NCBI RefSeq assembly: GCF_002899675.1
Contig: NZ_PKUU01000021.1
Location: 1 to 64,000, forward strand
DNA: 64,000 bases
From: Clostridium sp. chh4-2
GTDB lineage: Bacteria > Bacillota > Clostridia > Lachnospirales > Lachnospiraceae
Reading direction: 5' to 3'
Shown: piece after piece, positions 1 to 9,054 of the stretch
How the letters are laid out: the number at the start of each line of letters is the position of its first letter
Position numbering within the stretch: position 1 is the first letter of the stretch
Notes under the pieces: model-generated
Database searches by the model: none
The model's input: the letters and a program-made list of their open reading frames with translations, nothing else
What the model was told of the DNA's origin: nothing
Made by a program: the position numbers and the translations under genes

Positions 1-111
1 GTCCGTTCCGGCTTTGGCAGTTTTGCAGAATCTTTCCAGTTCCGGTTTCGGGCATAAGCACTTCTAAACGTGCAGGAAAGTTCCTGCAAAACTGCCAAAG
101 CCGGAACGGAC
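1..111. repeat. Long inverted repeat at the window edge
   Basis: Bases 1-27 and 85-111 are perfect reverse complements (arms begin GTCCGTTCCGGCTTTGGCAG). A smaller hairpin (GCAGGA/TCCTGC, 72-87) lies inside. It sits beyond the terminator of the antiterminator gene and has no coding content. The arm begins at base 1, so the element may continue to the left of the window. No second copy was seen here. It could be a palindromic intergenic repeat or a large terminator of an unseen gene. Confidence 0.75.
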
Positions 112-269
112 GGCAGAGACCGCCGGGACTGTGAATACTAACCTTTTCTTTCCATATTGTAACACGTCTTTCGACAAATCACCACATGGTATCATATCAC
201 ATAATAGAAACCGTGGCAAATAAAATTAACATTTGACGGCGTATTCACAAGAGGCGGCATTTTGAACGG

Positions 270-310
270 AAAAGCAGCGCCGCCGGAGTAATTCCGGCCA
301 CGCTGCTTTT
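270..310 (-). terminator. Probable terminator of the PTS/antiterminator operon
   Basis: A 10-bp perfect stem (AAAAGCAGCG at 270-279, CGCTGCTTTT at 301-310) encloses an inner CCGGA/TCCGG hairpin. It lies about 35 bases past the stop of the antiterminator gene. On the minus strand the stem ends in a short T tract. Confidence 0.65.
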
Positions 311-343
311 CTGACCGCTGTCAGCGGTTTATTCTATTATTCA

Positions 344-1177
344 TCAGGCTTTTTTAAGCCGTTCAATGTGAATTCCCAGATGGCCTACGGCTTCCTTAGG
401 CACCTGCATGTTCAGTTCCTCTTCGATCACCCGGCATGCTGCTATAGCCAGCCGGTAGGACTCCGGGAACTGGGTTCTGGCGTACTCATCCATGTTCAGG
501 CTGACCGGGTCCCCGTTCTTAACGCAGGCGATCAGATACCGCAGATGGGCCATAAACCGTTCATAAGTAAAGGAATGTGAATCCAGGCTGATTTCCAGCC
601 CGTTCTCCACCACATCCAGCACCTTTCCAAGAAGGGCAACCGTCTTTAACGACTCTTCCAGCTTTTCGTCCATGCGGCCGGCCCGGACGTGGAGGGCGAT
701 ATACCCCACTTCTTCCTCCGGCAGCTCACAGTTCACCGCTTCTTTAATAATCCTGCGCGCGGCCAGCGCCACCTGGTATTCTTCCGGATACAGGGTCTGG
801 ATGTCCGCATGAAATGGATTTTCTATGACCACTCCGGTTTTTATCCGCTCCACCGCAAACGCGATATGGTCGGCAAGAGGAATCATGATATTGGGATTCA
901 TCTCATTTAAAGACTGTCTTGCCATATCCACAATCCGGCTTGCCACCTCCAGATAAACAGGGTTCATTCCCCCGATCACCTGGCGTCCGGTACGTTTCTT
1001 TTCCTCCCGGTCGACGATGGTATACCGTTTGATTCCATCCGCCTTTTCCAGCTCAAACCGCTCGTTCACACGTTTTCCGAAGCCAATGCCGCTCCCCAGC
1101 AGGATGACTTCTTCTTCCCGCTCCATATCATAGACCATTACTCCATTGTTATTTAAAATCCTGATTATGCGGTACAT
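344..1177 (-). CDS. BglG/LicT-family transcription antiterminator
   Basis: 277 residues, normal length for the family. Residues 1-55 form the RNA-binding CAT domain. Two PTS regulation domains follow, with the expected phosphorylatable histidines at about H104 and H163 (PRD1) and H211 and H270 (PRD2). Proteins of this family bind a nascent-RNA hairpin and prevent leader termination when their PTS substrate is present. The gene starts 91 bases after the PTS permease stop on the same strand and has a GGGGGAT site 5 bases before ATG. Its natural target is the leader hairpin before that permease (3587-3639). Family assignment is firm; whether it is GlcT-like or LicT-like is not settled. Confidence 0.9.
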   Translation of the reverse strand: MYRIIRILNNNGVMVYDMEREEEVILLGSGIGFGKRVNERFELEKADGIKRYTIVDREEKKRTGRQVIGGMNPVYLEVASRIVDMARQSLNEMNPNIMIPLADHIAFAVERIKTGVVIENPFHADIQTLYPEEYQVALAARRIIKEAVNCELPEEEVGYIALHVRAGRMDEKLEESLKTVALLGKVLDVVENGLEISLDSHSFTYERFMAHLRYLIACVKNGDPVSLNMDEYARTQFPESYRLAIAACRVIEEELNMQVPKEAVGHLGIHIERLKKA

Positions 1178-1268
1178 CTTTTATCCCCCATTGTTCCAGC
1201 TGTGTATCTTTTATAATGATTCTATCATATCATAACTCCCCGGTTTTGTCTTGTTCCGTTTCCAGTTG

Positions 1269-3527
1269 TCAGCCGATCAGATCCGCCACATGATCCAGCG
1301 CCCGGACTTCTTTTTCTTCGATCACTTTTACGGCCGTTCCCTCTTCCATAGCCGTGAAAATGACGATACATGCCTCGGAAACCGCATGTTCCTTTATATA
1401 ATCCAGATCGAAGGCCATCAGACGGTCACCTTTTTTAAAGGAATCTCCTTCTTTTACGAACACGTCGAATCCCTGACCGTCCAGTTTCACCGTATCGATT
1501 CCGATGTGAAGCATCAGTTCCATGCCGTTATCCATCTTTAAACCGACTGCATGCTTGGTAGGGAATACGAAAACTACAGTGCCGTCACAGGGAGCGGTCA
1601 CCACTCCTTCTGAAGGGATTACCATATAACCGTCGCCGATCATTTTCTGAGCAAATGTCACGTCAGGAGCTTTGTCGATGGGCTGGGCTTTTCCGGTAAA
1701 CGGGCTGTAAAGCGAAACTGCCTTACAGGGCTTACTTGCCTTCCTTGCCTCAGCTTCCGGATTCGCTTCGCAGGAACCGGCGCTCTCCGGCGCTGCAGTC
1801 TGCAGGCTGCCTTTTGTTTCCTCTACACCATGATATTCTTCATTCGGCGCAGTTTTCATATAGGCTACCAGATTGGCCTTGATGTTCGGCACAGTTGGGC
1901 CGTATACCACCTGGATTCCCTGGCCTTTTCTGATGACTCCGGCGGCCCCGGTCCGTTTTAACAGCGCCTCATCCACAAGCTCCGGTTTATTTACCGTACA
2001 CCTCAGCCTGGTGATGCAGCAGTCCACATCCGCCACATTTTTCTTACCGCCTAAGCCGTTTAAAATCATTACGGAGCGCTCATCCGCCTGGTCGTTTCCA
2101 TCGGCTCCACCGGACTTTGCCCCCTGTTTCTTCGCATTCACGTCACTTCTTACATAGAGCTTCACTTCTTCGTTATCGTCCCGTCCGGGTGTCTTTAAAT
2201 TAAATTTTACAATCAGGAACTTGAACAGGAAATAATATACAACGAAATATCCGGCTCCCACAACCGGAATCCAGTACCAGCTGGTCTTGGCCGCTCCCGG
2301 CAGGATGCCAAAGAGCACCAGGTCGATGATACCGCCTGAAAATGTCATTCCAACGCCCACATTCAGCATGTGCATGATCATATAGGAGGCGCCTGCCAGC
2401 AGGCTGTGGATCGCATATAAAAATGGTGCGACGAATAAAAATGTAAATTCAATTGGCTCCGTAATACCCGTCAGCATAGCCGTCAAAGCCGCTGAAACCA
2501 AAAGGCCGCCCGCCGCTTTTTTCTTCTCCGGCTTAGCCACCCGGTACATGGCCAGAGCCGCACCCGGCAGACCGAATATCATAAACGGGAACTTGCCGGT
2601 CATAAAACGGGTTCCGGGGCTCACGCTGAAATGGCTGATCGATCCCACATTCGCCAGCTGGGCGAAGAAGATGTTTTGGGCTCCGTATACCATCTGTCCT
2701 GCCACTTCCATCTGGCCGCCCACTGCGGTCTGCCAGAAAGGAATATAAAATACATGATGAAGTCCGAACGGAATCAATGCCCGCTCGATAATTCCATAGA
2801 TCCAGGTCCCCGCATAGCCGGAATTATTAACCAGCGCTCCCAGGCCGTAGATCCCTGACTGGATGACCGGCCAGATAAAATACATAAGAATTCCCACAAA
2901 GATATAAACAAGGCTGGAGATAATCGGTACAAACCGGGTTCCTCCGAAAAAGGAAAGCACCTGCGGAAGCTGGATATTATAGTATTTATTATGAAGAGCC
3001 GCCACGCCGAGCCCGACGATAATACCGCCGAACACTCCCATCTGAAGGGTGCTGATTCCAAGCACTTTCGTTATGGAACCGTCCAGCATTCCCACGGCCT
3101 GCTCCACCGTTCCCACCATCCCGGCAATCCCATTGCCGAATGCGTCTAAAACTCCTGGCACGACGGCCAGTTTGCCTGACAGCATCAGCAGCGCATGAAT
3201 TGCGGTGTGCATGATGAAAAATGCGATCACGCTGGCCAAAGCCGCCACTTCTTTTTCCTGCCTCGCCATACCTACCGCCACTCCAATGGCAAACAGCAGA
3301 GGCAGGTTATCGAAAATAACGCTGCCGCAGCTGTTTAATATGGAAAGAAAACCGTTCAGCAGCGTTCCCTCACCCAGAACCCCTTCCAGATGATAAGCGC
3401 TTATCATTGTTGCATTTGTAAACGATCCGCCGATCCCAAGCAAAAGCCCGGCTACCGGAAGAATTGCGATTGGAAGCATAAAGGAACGTCCAACCCTCTG
3501 AAGTACTCCAAAAATCTTGTCTTTCAT
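1269..3527 (-). CDS. PTS permease EIICBA, glucose/N-acetylglucosamine family
   Basis: 752 residues in one chain. A membrane EIIC domain covers about 1-445, with the conserved GITEPIEF motif near 354-361. EIIB follows, with the phospho-cysteine in CITRLR (about C504), then a linker of about 45 residues. EIIA fills the C-terminus, with the active-site histidine pair near 659 and 674 (LMLHIGIDT). The protein imports and phosphorylates a hexose using phosphoryl groups from HPr. The full-length B and A domains mean no separate EIIA is needed. Glucose and GlcNAc permeases share this layout, so the substrate is not decided by sequence alone. A linked antiterminator follows in the operon. Confidence 0.92.
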   Translation of the reverse strand: MKDKIFGVLQRVGRSFMLPIAILPVAGLLLGIGGSFTNATMISAYHLEGVLGEGTLLNGFLSILNSCGSVIFDNLPLLFAIGVAVGMARQEKEVAALASVIAFFIMHTAIHALLMLSGKLAVVPGVLDAFGNGIAGMVGTVEQAVGMLDGSITKVLGISTLQMGVFGGIIVGLGVAALHNKYYNIQLPQVLSFFGGTRFVPIISSLVYIFVGILMYFIWPVIQSGIYGLGALVNNSGYAGTWIYGIIERALIPFGLHHVFYIPFWQTAVGGQMEVAGQMVYGAQNIFFAQLANVGSISHFSVSPGTRFMTGKFPFMIFGLPGAALAMYRVAKPEKKKAAGGLLVSAALTAMLTGITEPIEFTFLFVAPFLYAIHSLLAGASYMIMHMLNVGVGMTFSGGIIDLVLFGILPGAAKTSWYWIPVVGAGYFVVYYFLFKFLIVKFNLKTPGRDDNEEVKLYVRSDVNAKKQGAKSGGADGNDQADERSVMILNGLGGKKNVADVDCCITRLRCTVNKPELVDEALLKRTGAAGVIRKGQGIQVVYGPTVPNIKANLVAYMKTAPNEEYHGVEETKGSLQTAAPESAGSCEANPEAEARKASKPCKAVSLYSPFTGKAQPIDKAPDVTFAQKMIGDGYMVIPSEGVVTAPCDGTVVFVFPTKHAVGLKMDNGMELMLHIGIDTVKLDGQGFDVFVKEGDSFKKGDRLMAFDLDYIKEHAVSEACIVIFTAMEEGTAVKVIEEKEVRALDHVADLIG

Positions 3528-3581
3528 ACATATACCTGCTTTCTTTTCTATTTTTCGTAAAAAGAAGCATTCTCATACAGC

Positions 3582-3639
3582 AAAAAGGCATAAACCACAC
3601 CCATCAGCCTTATCTGCCGAATGATGTATAGTTTATGCC
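3582..3639 (-). promoter_or_regulatory. Leader terminator, candidate antitermination site for the PTS permease
   Basis: On the minus strand GGCATAAAC (3639-3631) pairs with GTTTATGCC (3595-3587) and is followed by TTTTT. The loop holds a second CATCA/TGATG stem. This intrinsic-terminator shape lies 55-110 bases before the permease start, where BglG/LicT-family proteins normally act. The exact antiterminator RNA motif was not identified, so the link to the adjacent regulator is inferred from position and family. Confidence 0.6.
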
Positions 3640-4130
3640 TGAATAAACATCTCTTTCAGTAACACACTATCTGCATTCATTTACATTCCCGATTATATCC
3701 ATTTGTGAAAAGATTGTCAATACTTCCTTTTGTATTTTTCAGCCAAGCGCTGATTTTTGTATAATATTTCTATTTTATGCCCATCTGTTTTGTTCAGTTT
3801 TGCCAATTACTTTTCACCGCCGGAAAAATAACAGTTCTGTTTTTCCGGATTCGGCCTTCTTAATCCCTGCCGCACAAAACCGGTAATGAACAGGGTTGAA
3901 AATAAAATAAAAAAATTTTAAATCTTTTTGCAATAAAAATGTTTTCTAGTGCATTAACCTATTGAACGGATGAAAATCACTTATGTTGAGATTATAAGAG
4001 TTCCGGCAAAAAACATATCAAGCTTCGAAATTCCTTGATGCATTACACTCAATCACACCGCCGCCTCTTATAAAAAATACAAAGTATTTTCACAATTACA
4101 ATCTAACGGCAATTAGAATTTGTAATCGAA
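3640..4130. other. AT-rich intergenic region before the PTS operon
   Basis: No ORF with a ribosome binding site was found. The stretch is strongly AT-rich, with poly-T and poly-A runs, and should hold the promoter of the PTS operon on the minus strand. No convincing catabolite-response element was picked out. Confidence 0.4.
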
Positions 4131-4171
4131 GAAAAAAAGTTTCCTGCTGCAGCCGGAAACTTTTTTATTTG
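4131..4171 (-). terminator. Terminator of the first tct operon
   Basis: Hairpin AAGTTTCC...GGAAACTT (about 4138-4162) with a run of A before and T after it, so it could work in both directions. It lies downstream of tctA (stop 4387), beyond the cloverleaf repeat. Confidence 0.7.
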
Positions 4172-4190
4172 GTCAAATCTTTTATTTTTC

Positions 4191-4343
4191 GTAACTGTTC
4201 AGAGGGCGGGAATATTGATATAAAAATCAGTGTCAAGCTTGCTTGAAAGCGGATTTTTATATCAATATTCACATCGGAGGAACCTCCGATGCTTCTTGTA
4301 TGGCCGCAGGCCATGCAAGAAGATGCCCCCTCTGAACAGTTAC
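4191..4343. repeat. Cloverleaf-like palindromic repeat element
   Basis: The outer stem is 16 bp and perfect (GTAACTGTTCAGAGGG at 4191-4206, complement at 4328-4343). Inside are three hairpins. The first has 19-bp perfect arms (4210-4228 and 4252-4270). The second is CATCGGAGG/CCTCCGATG (4272-4291). The third is CTTCTTG-T-ATGGCC/GGCCAT-G-CAAGAAG (4292-4322). Together they form a four-way junction. The element has no convincing gene and lies 44 bases after the tctA stop. Confidence 0.85.
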
Positions 4344-4386
4344 TATTTTTCTATTACAAACCACTCTTGCTGCAATTCCACAGACT

Positions 4387-5868
4387 TTAAGCCTTATATC
4401 TGGACTGCTTGCGGACGGTCATCGCCAAAAAGATCACCGAAAGCAGCATAAAAAAGCCGGAAATCGGACGCGTAAAAAATGGTACGATGCTGCCGCCTGT
4501 GAGCTGAAGCGCGCGCAGCAGGTATTTTTCCACCAGCGGACAAAGAATAAATCCCATGATAAACGGGGGCGCGGGGAATTTAAATTTGTGAAAAGCATAG
4601 CCCAGGGCCGCAAATATCAGGATGGTCACAATATCAAAGGTGCGGTTATTGCTGCCGTATGCGCCAATGCTGCACATTACCATAATAACAGGGAACAGCA
4701 CCTCCCGGGGCAGGTTTAAAACCTTCAGTACAAACGGCAGGGAATAATACTCCAATATGACCATCATGATGTTGCCCACAAACAGACAGGCGAACATGGT
4801 ATAGACCAGCGCTCCCTGTGTGGAGAACAGCAGCGGTCCAGGGGTGATCCCGTGCATCATAAACGCCGAAAGCAGAATTGCCGTCGAACCGTCGCCCGGA
4901 ATTCCAAGGGTGAGCAGCGGAATGAGGGCTCCGCCTATAACCGCATTATTGGCCGATTCAGAAGCAACCACGCCGGGAACAATGCCGGTTCCAAACAGTT
5001 CCGGGGTTTTGGAGCGGTTTTTGGTGACCGTATAGGATATCATCGCCGCCGTACCGGAACCGATGCCGGGCAGAAATCCTATGCCGGTTCCGATGGAGGA
5101 GGAAATCAGGAAATTCCCCATATTTTCCTTTACCTCTGTGCGGGTGATATCAAACCCCTTCATGCGGTATTCGGCCTTCGGAGACGGCTGTATATCGAAT
5201 TTTTCAGCCATTTTAAGGACTTCGATTACCGCATAAAAACCGATCAGTACAGCCACAAAGGCAAACCCTTTATCCAGTCCGATATATCCGAACGTATACC
5301 GCCTGGCGGCGTCCAGAGGGGCCATTCCTACCGTTGCAAATGCCATGCCCACCGCAGCCGAAGCCAAACCTTTAATTAACGACTTGCCGGCCAGGCTGGC
5401 CACAAGCATCAAAGCGAAAAAGCTTACGGCAAAATACTCCACCGCGCTGAATTTAAGCGCCAGAACCGCAATCGTGGGCGAAAGGAAAAACAGGAAGATA
5501 AAGCTGAACATTCCGCCGAAAAAAGAGCACACGATACCAACCGACAGAGCCTTGCCCGCCTGGCCCTTTTTCGCCATAGGCGCCCCGTCAAATGTGGTCG
5601 GCACGCTGGCGGAAGTACCGGGTATGTTCAAAAGAATGGCCGTTATGAGGCCGCCGGACACGGAACCCACGTAGATGCCGAGGAATATGGCCATCGCGCT
5701 TTCCAGCGACATGCCATAGGTGGCCGGCAGCACCAGAATCAGTCCCATGGAACTGCTCAGTCCCGGACTGGCTCCGACGATAATGCCTATGATGACGCCA
5801 AGAGCCAGAGGCGCCAGCATATTGATGGAGAACAGGGATGCAAAGCCTTGTGCAAACATATCAAGCAT
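4387..5868 (-). CDS. tctA: Tripartite tricarboxylate transporter large permease TctA
   Basis: 493 residues with about 12 hydrophobic segments. The family landmarks are present: an early GIIVGASPGL loop and the SESANNAV...LGIPG loop near the middle. TctA is the ion-coupled membrane channel of a TctABC importer and works with a periplasmic-type binding protein (here a lipoprotein) and TctB. It lies 17 bases after tctB, with an AAGGGGG site before ATG. It is the last gene of the operon ROK regulator-sulfatase-tctC-tctB-tctA. The substrate cannot be read from sequence; operon context favours an anionic, possibly sulfated, compound. Confidence 0.93.
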   Translation of the reverse strand: MLDMFAQGFASLFSINMLAPLALGVIIGIIVGASPGLSSSMGLILVLPATYGMSLESAMAIFLGIYVGSVSGGLITAILLNIPGTSASVPTTFDGAPMAKKGQAGKALSVGIVCSFFGGMFSFIFLFFLSPTIAVLALKFSAVEYFAVSFFALMLVASLAGKSLIKGLASAAVGMAFATVGMAPLDAARRYTFGYIGLDKGFAFVAVLIGFYAVIEVLKMAEKFDIQPSPKAEYRMKGFDITRTEVKENMGNFLISSSIGTGIGFLPGIGSGTAAMISYTVTKNRSKTPELFGTGIVPGVVASESANNAVIGGALIPLLTLGIPGDGSTAILLSAFMMHGITPGPLLFSTQGALVYTMFACLFVGNIMMVILEYYSLPFVLKVLNLPREVLFPVIMVMCSIGAYGSNNRTFDIVTILIFAALGYAFHKFKFPAPPFIMGFILCPLVEKYLLRALQLTGGSIVPFFTRPISGFFMLLSVIFLAMTVRKQSRYKA

Positions 5869-5885
5869 AAACGGTTACCCCCTTC

Positions 5886-6377
5886 TTAAAATATAATGGG
5901 TCCCATTGGCAGCATAACGCCAAAGCACCGGGTGAACAAAAGGTAGATGATGAGATCGGCCGCGGCCGCGATCAGGATGATCTTAGGCAGACTGCGCGCT
6001 CCTTTTGGAGACAGCAGACGGATCATACAGGCGAGATAGAAAAAAGTTCCGATCAGAAAGCCAACCGGCTGCATGAGACACGCATAGGCGGCAAAAAATG
6101 CAAATGTGAGAACAACATTTTTTATATTCACCGGCGCCTTTGGCTCTGATATCTCCTTGGTCCGGGCCAGAACGGCCAGGGCTTTTATGATTTGAATCAG
6201 TCCCAGAAACAGAATGATAGAACCGATCACCCAGGGAAAAAATCTGCTGCCGCCTAACCCGTTTTTGAGCGTGGATTTGATTTGAAATGAATACAACAGA
6301 TAGAATCCTGCAAAAACTACCAGGGCCAGACCTGCAATTAAATCCTTTAAATCTTCAAAGGTCTTGTTTTTAAACAT
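5886..6377 (-). CDS. tctB: Tripartite tricarboxylate transporter small permease TctB
   Basis: 163 residues from the chosen start (MFKNKTFEDL), which has GGAGG 5 bases upstream. An ATG 30 bases earlier lies against a hairpin and lacks a good site. Four membrane segments are seen: a first near residues 15-33, then FFPWVIGSIILFLGLIQII, then two in the C-terminal half. TctB is the small membrane subunit that pairs with TctA. It is separated from tctC by a hairpin and followed closely by tctA. Confidence 0.88.
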   Translation of the reverse strand: MFKNKTFEDLKDLIAGLALVVFAGFYLLYSFQIKSTLKNGLGGSRFFPWVIGSIILFLGLIQIIKALAVLARTKEISEPKAPVNIKNVVLTFAFFAAYACLMQPVGFLIGTFFYLACMIRLLSPKGARSLPKIILIAAAADLIIYLLFTRCFGVMLPMGPIIF

Positions 6378-6393
6378 ACGCTCCTCCATTTCC

Positions 6394-6445
6394 AAAACAG
6401 GCTTCACTGCCGTTTCCTTACGGCATCGGTAGTGAAGCCTGTTTT
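6394..6445 (-). terminator. Hairpin between tctC and tctB (partial terminator or mRNA stabiliser)
   Basis: AAAACAGGCTTCACT (6394-6408) pairs perfectly with AGTGAAGCCTGTTTT (6431-6445). On the minus strand the stem ends in TTTT just before the tctB ribosome binding site. Such hairpins after binding-protein genes often lower expression of the membrane subunits relative to the binding protein; that role is inferred here. Confidence 0.65.
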
Positions 6446-6449
6446 TTCA

Positions 6450-7529
6450 TTATTCAATTACATATTTCTTATTGTATTCAATCAGATGTGCCAGTGTATT
6501 GTCCAGATAGGTCTCCTCGTCCTCGATTATGCCGGGAACGAGTTCAAGAGCCTGGGCCTCGGCGATAAACTCGGGATCAGCCGCCATCTGCTCCAGCAGG
6601 CCATGGCATTTTGCCAGAATTGCAGGATCGGTTCCCTTAGGGAAGAACAGGCCGTAGAACTTATCGTAAACGTAATCAATTCCATAATCAGTGGAGCAGG
6701 GATACTCTGAATAAGTATCGATGACGGAATCATTGAACATGATGAGCGCAGTGAACTCGCCGGTCTTAATATAGTCGGCAACGTTGCCTATGGAAGCTAC
6801 CTGAAGATCCATATGGCCGCCTGCCATCGCTGCGGTACGTTCACCAACCGCTCCGCCGTCAACAATATCCAAGTCTATGCCCAGACACTGCTCTACGGAC
6901 AGCAGGTTCTGGTGGGAACTGCCTCCCCATTCGGTGCCGGCTATAATGCTGCCCGGATTTGCCTTCGCGTACTCGATCATCTCATCCATGGTCTTGAACT
7001 TCTTTCCGTTGGTGATCAGTGCCTGAGACTTGGAAGTGAGGGCGATTCCGCCGATGTCAAAGCTGGTATAGTCGAAATCCACGGTGCCGGACGCTTTGTT
7101 GTTCTCCAACGCTTCATGGGACATCAGGATTGTGTAACCGTCAGGTTTGGAGTCCTTCGCCTGCGAAGAGGCGATTGAGCCGGAGCCGCCTGAGATGTTG
7201 GTGACGGTAAACGCCTGTCCGGTGTATTTTGAGAGATACTTGGCGTAAAGTCTGGCAGAAGCATCCTGTCCGCCGCCCGGATTTGCGCCGACAATGATCG
7301 ATACGGCGCGCTCGGGCCAAGCCGTTTCATCCTGTGCAGCTGCGGTCGTGTCAGGCGCTGCAGTTGTTGAAGCTGCGGATGCGGAATCTGCGGATGTTTC
7401 TGTTTTCGGCGCCGCACCGGCAGGTGCAGTTGTCTCCGGCTGCGCCGTCTTTCCTCCACAGGCACTGAGGGACAGCATCATGGCGGGAATCAACAGGGCC
7501 GCTGAAAGTTTCATCGTTTTTTTCATCAT
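6450..7529 (-). CDS. tctC: Tct substrate-binding lipoprotein TctC
   Basis: About 360 residues. A lipoprotein signal ends at LSLSAC, with the lipidated cysteine at about residue 24. A low-complexity Ala/Thr/Pro linker follows (about 25-70), then the TctC fold beginning WPERAVSIIVGANPGGGQD. It captures the substrate outside the membrane for TctAB. The start is taken at the ATG 5 bases after GGAGG; an in-frame ATG upstream overlaps that site, and a second ATG follows immediately. The gene begins 20 bases after the sulfatase stop, supporting co-transcription. Confidence 0.92.
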   Translation of the reverse strand: MMKKTMKLSAALLIPAMMLSLSACGGKTAQPETTAPAGAAPKTETSADSASAASTTAAPDTTAAAQDETAWPERAVSIIVGANPGGGQDASARLYAKYLSKYTGQAFTVTNISGGSGSIASSQAKDSKPDGYTILMSHEALENNKASGTVDFDYTSFDIGGIALTSKSQALITNGKKFKTMDEMIEYAKANPGSIIAGTEWGGSSHQNLLSVEQCLGIDLDIVDGGAVGERTAAMAGGHMDLQVASIGNVADYIKTGEFTALIMFNDSVIDTYSEYPCSTDYGIDYVYDKFYGLFFPKGTDPAILAKCHGLLEQMAADPEFIAEAQALELVPGIIEDEETYLDNTLAHLIEYNKKYVIE

Positions 7530-7549
7530 TGTTACCTCCATTCAATTTT

Positions 7550-8998
7550 TCACTTTGTTAGTTGAGGGGCGGGAGAAAATAAAACAGGCTCAAATGTGGC
7601 CATTACGCTCTCCCTTCCACCATGTTCGGACAGGATTTTCTCCTGATTTTCCTTTATCATATCATTTACCGCTTTCGGATCGCAGATTTGACGTAGCTGC
7701 GTGTCGAGCCGGGCGGCAATTTCTGAATACGCAGGATCGTCTATCAGGTCATTTTGCTCTGCTTGGTCTGCTGTAATACAGAAAAGCTGGGGTTTATAGC
7801 CCACATAATAGATATATTTATAATCTCCCCAGCGCAGCATAAATCCGCCTGTCACCGAACCGGTAGAATGATATTCGCTGAAAGCACAGCGCATCCTAAC
7901 ATCATCCGTTTTTGCCAATTTTAACAGAGAGGTTCCGGGCAGCACGGCCTTTTCTTCCTCAGTCAGACGGATTTCAAATGCGTCCAGCACCGTCGGATAC
8001 AAATCCACCAAAGAGACGATGGTCTCGCTGGTCTTTGCCTTTGGAATTCCCGGCCCGGTCACAATGAGCGGCACGCTTACAGAGTTCTCAAGCATGCAGT
8101 TTTTGTTCCACATGCCATGGCTGCCTGCCATCTCACCGTGATCGCTGGTGTAAATAATCACAGTATTTTCATATTGTCCTATCTCTTTCAGCTTTTGCAC
8201 GACTGCGCCCAGCTGGTCGTCCAAATAGGAACACATGCCATAATATACGCGCAGCGCCTTGCGGATTACTTCATCCTCATATTGTCGTTCCATCCCGTAA
8301 AACCTCCGGTGATCCCGGCAGGACGGATGTTCTGAGCGCTCTCCGATCTTATAGGCTGCCGGCATCGGAATCTTAGCCCCTTCATACAAATCCCAATATT
8401 TCTGCGATATGGTAAGTGGAAAATGGGGCAGCGTATAGCCCACATACAGAGCCCAGGGTTCGTCGGTACCGCGCTTTCCGTCTAAGTATTCGAGAGCTTC
8501 CCGGGTCACATTTTCATCGTAATCCATGTATGACGAACGGCCCACCGAGGCATTGTCCGGAAACTGACCTACTTTCGGCTTTGTCACGCGCTGATCGCGC
8601 AGCAGGCCGAAGACGTCTCCAACTCCGTCGCGCACGTGCAGCGGAATGCGCTGGTCACAAAAACCGGTATCATCCTCCGCATTGCGGTAATGAAGCTTGC
8701 CGATGGTTGTGATGCCGATTCCATTTTCCTGAAGTCTGTGTCCAAAGCTTTTCACTTGGCCCGTATAGGGAGTGGCGTTATCATAGCATCCGATTTTAAA
8801 GCTGTATTGGCCGGTGGCCATGCTGGCACGGGACGGCACGCAGATCGGGTTGTTGGAATAGGCATTTTGAAACCTGGTGCCGTCTCTCGCCAGACTATCA
8901 ATATTCGGCGTTTTAATAACAGGATTGCCGTAGCAGCCTGCCTCGCATTTGTTATGCTGGTCTGAACAAATGAACAGCACATTTTGACCTTTAACCAT
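7550..8998 (-). CDS. Cytosolic type I sulfatase family hydrolase
   Basis: 482 residues, alkaline-phosphatase-like fold. The metal-binding start is VLFICSDQH. The catalytic motif CVPSR (C53) is the cysteine that must be converted to formylglycine. A second metal region, YTSDHGEMAGSHGMW, lies in the C-terminal half. No signal peptide or membrane anchor is present, so it should act in the cytoplasm. Relatives include choline sulfatases and phosphonate monoester hydrolases, and these cannot be separated here. It sits between the ROK regulator and tctC, suggesting that the imported compound is its substrate. No anaerobic sulfatase-maturating enzyme lies in the window. AAGGAGG precedes the ATG. Confidence 0.9.
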   Translation of the reverse strand: MVKGQNVLFICSDQHNKCEAGCYGNPVIKTPNIDSLARDGTRFQNAYSNNPICVPSRASMATGQYSFKIGCYDNATPYTGQVKSFGHRLQENGIGITTIGKLHYRNAEDDTGFCDQRIPLHVRDGVGDVFGLLRDQRVTKPKVGQFPDNASVGRSSYMDYDENVTREALEYLDGKRGTDEPWALYVGYTLPHFPLTISQKYWDLYEGAKIPMPAAYKIGERSEHPSCRDHRRFYGMERQYEDEVIRKALRVYYGMCSYLDDQLGAVVQKLKEIGQYENTVIIYTSDHGEMAGSHGMWNKNCMLENSVSVPLIVTGPGIPKAKTSETIVSLVDLYPTVLDAFEIRLTEEEKAVLPGTSLLKLAKTDDVRMRCAFSEYHSTGSVTGGFMLRWGDYKYIYYVGYKPQLFCITADQAEQNDLIDDPAYSEIAARLDTQLRQICDPKAVNDMIKENQEKILSEHGGRESVMATFEPVLFSPAPQLTK

Positions 8999-9054
8999 TA
9001 TTTACCTCCTTTTTCTGTATCACATATTCAGCTTTGGAAGGTTTTGTCATATGG

